DNA of 64,000 bases from Neodiprion pinetum (taxonomy: Eukaryota > Arthropoda > Insecta > Hymenoptera > Diprionidae), in NCBI RefSeq assembly GCF_021155775.2, contig NC_060232.1, forward strand, positions 17,739,922 to 17,803,921, read 5' to 3'. The notes below the pieces were generated by a model. The model was not told the DNA's origin and made no database searches. It was given only the letters and a program-made list of their open reading frames with translations. The position numbers and the translations under genes were made by a program. This document shows, piece by piece, positions 55,903-64,000 of this stretch. How positions within the stretch are numbered: the stretch's first letter is position 1; every line of letters starts with the position of its first letter.

Positions 55903-58900
55903 ATATATACAGGGTGTCCCTAAATTGCCTCCCGCGGACTAGCCAGCATGATACCTCGTTAGAATCCAACCGAGAATTTCTTTTCCAGAAACTCGTCCGA
56001 CGCATAGTTTCTGAATTATAAGCGATAGTGTTAGGCCAATCAGAGTGCACCATTTCATCTAGATTTGCCGCCACGGAAATTGCTGTTTTGTTCGACTGGG
56101 TGAATTATTATTATTCGTTTACGAATTAAATATCGGCACCTTTCCTCTCTCGCTGCTGTACCCCTTCACGGGCGCTGACCTCGGTATTGTTGCCGCGGCA
56201 CACGCTGCCGGCCGCACATCCATGGGCGCACACTTGTGTGTGTAAACAGAAGCGCATCCTCAGCTTGATAATGCTACGAAACACACATCTACGAATAAAA
56301 ATCAAAATAAATCACAAAATGAATCGGAAAATTGAAGATTCCATGTTATAAAATACTCCGAATCATCGTACCGTGATAACGGAGGCACGTGAATATCACT
56401 GTCAACGAATTGACGCGCTCCTCACTTCTTCCATAATCACTCACCCAATCAAGCTGGCTTAAAATCGTCAAAATAATGCTTTCTGTTTATTTTTAGGATA
56501 CTTGCAAGAAAAATTTTTCACTAGTTTTAAATTAATCTACACTGAATTCTTTCAATTCAATTAATTTAGTACTTTCACCATCAATTCTCGATTATACACT
56601 TCGATTCTAGTGAATATATGAATAATTTCAATTAATTTCTTTTTGTTGCTTCTGTTAGTTCAAATTAATTCATTCAATTCGATTGAATTAATTTTTTTCG
56701 CAAGAATTCTCGATAACTTACCCCAATCACGTCAATACCTAAAAATTTCGTCAATTTTTTTCCGATTATTGTGTGAAACTAAATTGAATAATTCAATTCA
56801 ACTTGATTTCTTCATTTCGGAATATTTTTGGTCTCGTCAACCTAATTTTTTCTCATCCCTTGCGCTAGTTCAAGTTTATTTTAAGTTTCCCATAATATCA
56901 CTATTATTGCGATACATTTCGTACTACGATATGCAGTTACTATTACCATTCTTATCATTGTGGTTACTATGATTACTATGATTACTATGATAGAGACATG
57001 GGGAGACCCGAGATATTTCGCGTCTCTGAAAATTTCGAAAAAAGAGCTCGTCAATAAACAGGCACAATTATTGCACGCTGAAAAGATCATTCCTGCACAA
57101 ATTGAAATTAGTTGAATTTAATTCTCTGTTAATCCCGATCAGTTCCAGAAATCGACTATTAAGTCTCCGTTAATTCCGTTAATTTTCATTAATTCAGGTG
57201 ATTCTCTGTTGGTTCAGGTGATTCCCATGAATTCAAGTAATTCTCATGGATTCAAGAAATTCTCATTAATTCAAGTGAACTGTCAATTAATTCATGGACT
57301 ATTGACACGCCGCCAAGTTACTTCTCCCTCCGTATAAGTCTACGTCTGGTCGTTCGCGTAGTCACTAATAGGTAGGATAATTCTGTCACAAAGATGGAAC
57401 GAGTTATTTTGAATACGCTCAAGCGGCCTGAAGTTGTTTAATATTTGCTTGTCTGTTGTCATTATTGTGTTATCGTACCGTTAAAGGAATTAGTCTAGTC
57501 GAGAAGTGAGTTTTCTGCGAAAATTAGTTACAGGTCTCGTAAAAATATGAGCGATAGCTCATTCGATCCGGAATCACAACCCGAAAAAGGAGTTTTTTGG
57601 ATTTTTTCTGCCGATCAAAATTACGATTGCTATTAACAAAAAACTAAAAAAAAAACGCCCTTTCGTTTTTTGGCTATAACTCAAAAATTATAAGTGATAG
57701 CGAAATTTAAAAAAAAAGATCCTAAAAGAGAAGGAAATTTCCGATGAAAAACTCCGTACTCCCGGAATTCTAGCTCCATTATTTATAATTTTAATTTAAC
57801 GCTGAAAGTAGGCTTCCGCGCGGCAGTTTCAGCATGCGCGCGCCGCCACTATAGAGAGTACTACACATATAATAATTTTTTTATGTCATTTAATGTTTTT
57901 TAAAAAATTTGAAAAAATTCAGGGGTCATTTAGAGACTTCAAAGAATACGGTCCCGTTAGAATTTTATGTCTATCTCAATTTTTCAAAAAGTTATGCAAT
58001 TGTTAAGTAACTAACTTTTTCCGGGTTTCCGTTATTCAAGAACCCGGTATAAAAGTTTAAATAATAAACCTAAAAATATTTTGCTTCTAGGAGCCTTTTT
58101 TTATAAGCATGCTGAATAAGATGACGTCAGAAAACATTTATGAAATTTTTTATTTTGTTAATTATGAATTTTCACAGTAACAAAAAATGTAAAATTCAAA
58201 ATATTGTTGTTAAAAAAATTTTTTTTTCAATATGTTGAGCTATCACTGATTTCAACTCTATTTTAGACATCAATCAGTACCAGTTTTAATTTTTTTATGT
58301 CATTTGTTTATAAATTGTTTATAAACAAACTTATAAATTTACAATTTTTCAAAATTTTTTTCTTACCATATGGTTGGAATGTAGAAATAATGATTTTTGA
58401 AAAGAAAATTTTTTCTTAAAAACATTATCTTATTGTTGTTAATCGTTTGTCTCATTTTTTCATTACTTAAATAAATTATTAAGAAATCGTTTTTTTTTAT
58501 AAAAATCATCCTTAACATTTCTCAATAGAAAAGCGGAAAAATTTTTTTTTTCAATCAACAATTTGTTCATTTATTTATTTAACAATTTATTATAAACTAT
58601 TTTTTTTATTTGTTATAATTTTTTTTCAAGAAGATCAAAAAATTACAAAAACAGCTACCTGCAACAATATGGCAAAAAAAGTTTTCTTCCATTTTTAAAA
58701 AATTATCTTGTTTTTTTAACACGGCTTAGTCCAGCGCCGACTCGATTTGTTAACTAACAACTTGCTGTAACTTTGCAACTATTGCAGATACAGTTTTCGA
58801 CCTTCGTGTCATTTTTGTGCAGCATGAGTTAAGCTTCCTCATAAAATTTTAACCTCACGTTTATTAATTATAGTTTACTAATTACACGCTTTTATTTACA

Positions 58901-59227
58901 AAAGTTTACATTGTCTATTCCTTACAACCCTTATATCTCATAAACAATTAATGTTACGACAGATATGCTCCAAGGCATTCATATCACCCGATTATCAAAC
59001 TATTCGAATATATTTTTTTTATATTTTTAATCTTATTTGTTTATGAGATTTTGGAATTTTTCTTCAATTATAACATATTTTATGGTCTTCTTTTTGGAAA
59101 GAAAATTGGATAGAGGAGATGAGGAATAAATCGTCAAAATAATAAGCAATAGTTACGTGAAAAATCATTTTTATTTATTACAGATGATAAATGTGTCAAG
59201 TTGTAAAATAATTGGATTAATTATTAA
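55903..59227. other. AT-rich region with short tandem repeats
   Basis: At 55910 ACAGGGTGTCCC may be the end of another transposon. 56100-56250 is GC-richer. 57110-57310 holds loose 20-24-base repeats of AATTCAAGTAATTCTCATG type. The rest (57500-59200) is AT-rich with no gene seen. Confidence 0.5.
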
Positions 59228-62200
59228 TTATTTCTTCCTTCTGCGCTTTGATGAAGGTTGGTCGCCTGATGTGGATGTGGAAGGGGTTGATTTTTTGTGA
59301 ACATCGCGAGATTGTTGATCAGTCAACGAGTTATTTTCTTCATTATCATCATTGTCATCTTCATCTTCGTTATCATCACTGTCAGTACCATAAATACCTC
59401 GGATGATTTGAAGGTATCCAGGTTTGACAATAAATTCGCTTGCCGATGCCTCTGGATTCTGATCTTCTGTTACGCTGTCGTCGGTGTCGTCGTCGTTGTC
59501 GTCGTCATCATCATTTCCTCCGATAATATCGGCTGAATTTAAACATGTTTCTCCATGGCAGGATTTACAGGCTCTAGTACACTGCAGTCCTGCTTTTCTG
59601 CAGCCGCATCTTGAGCCACAGTTACTGGTAGAGCAGGAGCAGTGGACCATTGTTAAGAGCTCCTGCGGTGCTAATGGCGCATTGGTGCGAAGTGGAAGAA
59701 ACATTGTCTCGGTCTTCTTCCAGCCCCAATCTTCAGGATTAATGAAGTTTCCTTGCCACATTTGGACTTGTAAATAAGTTCTCAGCGAATGTTGGTAAGT
59801 CGCGCCTGATGTTGGTGGCAACAAGGCTAAGTTTAGAGCCGACGATTTACGTGCGACACCAGCGAATTTTTCTTCCCGTGCCTCTTTCATAGTTTGTTTT
59901 TTTGAGCGGAATAGCTTCAACATTATTGCTTCTCCGGCTGCCTTGACTTCTTCTTGCGACGAACTCGGATTATAAAAAGTCTATACTAGCCCTTCAGTAC
60001 TCAAATCTGTCTGCAATAATGTTAATAAAAACTTTTTACCCTTCATAAAGATAGAACTCACCGTGTCACAGCCGGAAAAAGCGTGCCAGAACAGGATGAA
60101 TTTTTTGAACGCCTTATTGTCTGTAGATAAAATTATAGTGTCCGGCTGTTTTAAAATTCGTGGCTTCAACATGCTGACTGTAACATCCTCTGGAGTAAGA
60201 CCAATCATGAGTACCGCAAGATCTACATCTGTCCCAACAATAACGTCTTTTTTATTAGTCGTCTGAGCGGCATCGATGGCCGTTTGAACGATGAGAGCGT
60301 CCGCGTCTTCTTGCGCTTGGAAAACTGTTAATTCATGCCGATTTTCTAAGTAAAAAATCAAGTCCTTTATAAATTTGGCTTTATTTTTACTATTAGACAA
60401 AAAGAAATCTTTTTCACGAGGAGCTTTCATATCCATTGTAAAATTAATTTCTGGAGAAACTTTTTTAAACACTCTCCTGTAGCGCTCATAGGACTTAATT
60501 CCCATGCTTTCAGGATCATAACCGTCAAAAACTATCGTTGCACTGGGAGAGTAATGCTTTATAATATAAGTCTCGTAAGTTTCAAATAATTCTCGTACTG
60601 TTAAATTTTTAGGCCAACAAACTTTATGGAGTAAATAACCTTCGTCAACAACAAATTTTGCATCTGCAAAGTCCTTTTGGATGTACGAGGTAGATTTTAA
60701 TGATTTGTACAATTCAGACTTTTGGCTTTCTCGCATAATGCCCTGTTCGTTAAAAAGAGCTATAGGATACGGTGCTAATTCGTATTCTATGGCATCTTTT
60801 ATTAGATTTTTATTGTCAATGAGACCAGCTGCGATTCTTTGAAAAATCAGCGTCGTATTCACTGAGACTTTCTCATTTTCGATTTCAATAACCGGTGTCG
60901 TACTAATTAGTGTCTTTACGCTGTTTGATTTACTGTGTTTGTATGTATCGGCATTGGAACCGATCATGTTCTTCATACTTTGCAGGCCTTTTGCAATGGC
61001 TTGGTGATCAACTGTTGAATCTGCAACAAGTCCGCTTGAGAGAGAAATCAACTTGTTCGGCCGACACTCAAAAACACCATGCTCATGTAGCCAATCCTTA
61101 AAAGTTTGAGTATCCTCTTTGTCCTGCTTTTGGCGAGAATACGTCAACTCAACGTGCTGATCTGACGACGAAGATCTGCAGTCTGCAATCTGTTCCAGCT
61201 GATCCAACACATCGAAAGCATATGGCATTCCCAAAATAAACCGCGAAACTACACTGTCAGTCATTGTTCGACCATGCTTTGTTCCTTCCTTACCAGTCCC
61301 GAAAAAACGCATAGCTGTTTGCTCGATCGTCATATCTGACCATACCCCAGACCACGGTTTTTCAGTTCTCCGGATAGTGAATAGACCTTTATCTGTGAAA
61401 GCCATGTATTCATCAACATCCATAACATTCTTCAACTTCTCCATATCCTGAAGATATATCTGAGCGCCCTTGATGTAGTTAAAATGACCAGCAGCATGGA
61501 AAACTGGCAACATTTCGCGGATACACTGTAGATGTGAATTCCAGTTCCCGTTTCTCTCGGCATCAATGAACTTTAAAGCTGTCATAACCATATGGAAATA
61601 TTGTATCCACAGTTCAGCTGTCGGGCCTCTTAGTTTTAATGTGCTTATAGCACTTAAAAATAGGTAATACATAGCTTTACAGTCATTGTCATCGTCGATT
61701 ACGTTGGATTTTGGTGGATTCTCTCTAAAATTCTTCAATAAATCTGTCAATTTTCTTGATTTTCCATCGATGACCCGTTGTATGCTCATAACTGACGGCG
61801 CAGCTCTGCGAGGATCGGAAGATTTAATAACTTCTATATCAGAGTGACTGTTTATATTTTCTTCAGTACTGGCTGCTTCTGCAATCAACTCACCGATGGC
61901 TGTTGCTGCTGAAATATGACCGCGTATAGCTCGGGAGTAGGATTTACAATTCAAGATTTTGTCAACCGAATTCGGCGCAAATACCGTAGTAAACAGTTCT
62001 TTAAGACCAGAACCACCCATTATCGTCCCCACTGCTTTTAAATATGACATTAATAAGTGAAACCCGCCTAAACGAAGTTGCACAGCGTTCAAGTCTTTAT
62101 CCTGCGTATTACATAGTATTTGCTTAGCTTTAATCCATAAAGCGTAGTCGAAAGTAACAAAACAAGTCTTCATATGAATTTTCTTCGCGTGATTAGTAGC

Positions 62201-64000
62201 ATAGTGTAAAGCCGTGTATATTGTTTGGTGATTTGATGGGTCTTGATCAATAATTGGTAGAAGAAGAATTCTAGAAACGTGACATTGACTATCTTCCGAA
62301 ACTTTTTCTAGGAAACCTCTGGCACTCGGTATCTCCCATACTTTTAAATAACGACCCCATAGATAAGTTGTATATACAGGTGTTAATCCTGGCACAATGG
62401 TTCCAAACTTGTACTGTTGAACATCTTCGTACACTATTGATTTTAATGATGTTCCGTGATCGATATAATTTTCAAGCGGAACGTTCCCAAAAGAAGCGAC
62501 TTCAGCAGCGCGGGGCAATTTTGGCAATTTTCGCACTGGATTGCCAGTTCCTAATGCTGATGGTGGGTGGAGAGCAACTATAGCAGCGGCTACCTGTATG
62601 GTATTTTTACCATCTAATGTCTGCGCATTATGGTCGGCATTATCATACACGTACTGGCCGAAAACTGGTGGTGTTATTGTTGTAACTTCTGCTTTTATAG
62701 CTGACATCTCGTGTAGCGCAACATCGTAATATGTAGCACAAACGCCCAAGTTAGAAAGAAGATTAACTATTAGCTTTGATCCGCTTTTACGGTTTATGTA
62801 AAGGCCAGTTGCGTGATGGAAACTGGAGATAAATGACTTTGGCCGAATTGCAGAAATGATCGAATGGGCAGGATAATTTTTCTTCACTTTAATTTTCTTC
62901 TCGTTGTTATCGTAAGACAAAAATTCGTCTGCAGTGTTTTGATCTAGAAAATGATATAAAAGATTATCATTATAAGTTAATAAAAACAGAGTAAAGTAAT
63001 TACTACCTACAGAAAAACTAAGGTTGATACTATAAACATACCTTGTACCGGAGGATCACTTGCTAAGATTTCAATACTAATCGATTTGTCAGTGCTGAGA
63101 GTTTCATTCCGTTTCTTTCGGACAAATCTATCCAACATAACGATACTTAAAAAAGTGTTTAAATAACTAGGAATATCCGTTTCAACGTCGTTTAAGAAAT
63201 GTGCCGAAGAAGGATGGGTTTTGTTGTCATAATTGGTACTTTTGATTTGCTTTCGCACTAATTCCGCAGCAGTTTTAATGATCCTCAAACGTTCATGTTC
63301 TTTCTTCTCTTCTTGATGCAAATACCAATATTCGTCAACAGGAAACGTTCCGGTACCAGAATAACAAATAATGGTATCTTTCCGAGCGCGTGTCACTATG
63401 GTTATATCTTCGCCATATTTTATTTCCAAATAGTTCAAAATAGTTTTATCGCATAAGATGTTATTTCCCACTTTTTGTAATTCTTTGATTGTAAATTGAC
63501 ATTCTTCATGATTCTCTATATAATTGTAAATTGGCTACATTGTATTTTCAACAACTTGATCGGATGTACTACTGGATGCTGATTGCCGTGGTTTATATTT
63601 AAATTTGTCAAAACAATTTTTGTGATAACGAGCATTTACTTCAACTAGAGACGGGATGGGAGCAATTAGAGACATAACACTCATTCCCAGTTCATCGTTA
63701 CGTTCCTGAGCAATTGCTATAAGTTTTTCTTTCATTATATCGTCTGATATAACATACTTATCTGAAGAACATTTAGCCCAACTTTTATTACAAAATATAC
63801 ACAAGGAACTAAAGTCAAAACCTTCGATTGAACTAGACCGTGAAGTTCGTCCTGAACGTGGAGAACCAACTCCTTTCGGGATTTTTTTTTGCCAGAGTAG
63901 AATATTGTAAATTACATTGTTGATGAATAACAATTTCGGTTTGTTTTTCAAGCCATTTCCAATTCTTGTCACCATATTGTCGACTGAGAGCGGTGAGAGT
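59228..64000 (-). CDS. PIN/FEN1-like nuclease with CXC domain, partial 5', two in-frame TAGs
   Basis: One minus-strand gene in two exons. The N-terminal part (from the window edge; an ATG at 63975) has a CIFCNKSWAKC cluster and YHKNCFDKF, likely a zinc-binding module. Exon 2 codes a long middle and a PIN/FEN1-like domain at about residues 740-965 of that frame, with VVDEGYLLHKVCW, IVFDGY, EDADALI, GTDVDLAVLM and SGCDTVS, each with acidic residues that such nucleases use for metal. The C-terminal part has HCSCSTSNCGSRCGCRK and CKSCHGETC, a tesmin/TSO1-like CXC motif, an acidic run and a basic end. TAG codons at 63535-63537 and 59981-59983 interrupt an otherwise open frame of about 1,500 codons. 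Multi-copy relatives are known from insects and cnidarians, function unknown. Not certain whether host gene or mobile element. Confidence 0.75.
59981..59983 (-). other. In-frame TAG before the CXC part
   Basis: The frame is unchanged on both sides; 19 codons separate it from the next Met, and downstream frame is conserved text for this family. Confidence 0.9.
62944..63041 (-). other. Intron, 98 bp
   Basis: Donor G|GTATGT and acceptor TTTCTAG|AT, phase 1, joining a codon GAT across the junction. Both sides are open, so splicing restores a continuous frame. Confidence 0.85.
63535..63537 (-). other. In-frame TAG after the N-terminal zinc module
   Basis: The same frame is open on both sides for 147 codons upstream and 21 or more downstream. 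Confidence 0.9.

Noticed and set aside
57780..57880. GCGCGCGCCGCCACTATAGAGAGTAC as a promoter
   Set aside because: It is a short GC-rich patch with no gene following; no support for a regulatory role.
1..64000. tRNA or rRNA genes
   Set aside because: I saw no cloverleaf or conserved rRNA block on either strand; a covariance-model search would be decisive.

Overview
The window looks like a transposon-rich, AT-rich insect chromosome. Hymenoptera is the most likely order, because the LINE, Polinton and PIN/CXC proteins resemble multi-copy families I know from ants, bees and wasps; this is recognition from memory, not a search. It is not bacterial: there is a canonical spliceosomal intron, nested retroelements, foldback elements and microsatellites. 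I see no rRNA, tRNA or CRISPR.

Layout. 1-3178: a minus-strand LINE with endonuclease and reverse-transcriptase remnants. 3340-13680: a decayed Polinton/Maverick (major and minor capsid, adenain-like protease, pX-like protein, integrase fragment, family-B DNA polymerase, two small partner ORFs) with subterminal tandem repeats. 13680-16945: AT-rich with dispersed repeats. 16946-28701: a minus-strand, GC-richer endogenous errantivirus (Ty3/gypsy with env). It has two LTRs, a tRNA-Leu-type primer site, a polypurine tract, gag, protease, RT/RNase H, an unusual long linker followed by a macrodomain, a gutted integrase, env, and a zinc-finger-rich accessory ORF. 29372-30177: a candidate TTAA-flanked element. 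30296-37032: a second, more decayed Polinton (integrase and polymerase only), split by an insert that carries a 381-bp hAT-like foldback MITE with an 8-bp target duplication. 37500-42640: direct and tandem repeats (a 202-bp satellite-like array, a 400-bp-spaced repeat) and an AGACGTC-rich inverted-repeat element. 43020-44560: the end of a Helitron carrying an OTU protease gene. 45503-53944: scattered exons of a probable DUF4806 gene, interrupted by repeats. 46955-47508 and 54441-55902: two foldback elements, the second with about 711-bp arms. 59228-64000: a large minus-strand gene with a PIN/FEN1-like nuclease domain and a tesmin-like CXC domain, one clean intron and two in-frame TAG codons.

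How the parts relate. Nearly all coding sequence belongs to mobile elements and most of it is broken by stops, frameshifts or deletions. The elements are nested: a foldback MITE lies inside a second insert inside Polinton 2, and a separate insertion sits in the 3' LTR of the errantivirus. The least decayed long reading frame is the PIN/CXC gene at the right edge. The most unusual biology is the OARD1/TARG1-like macrodomain fused into the errantivirus pol frame, followed by the four-finger accessory ORF downstream of env and the paired UAG codons in the PIN/CXC gene.
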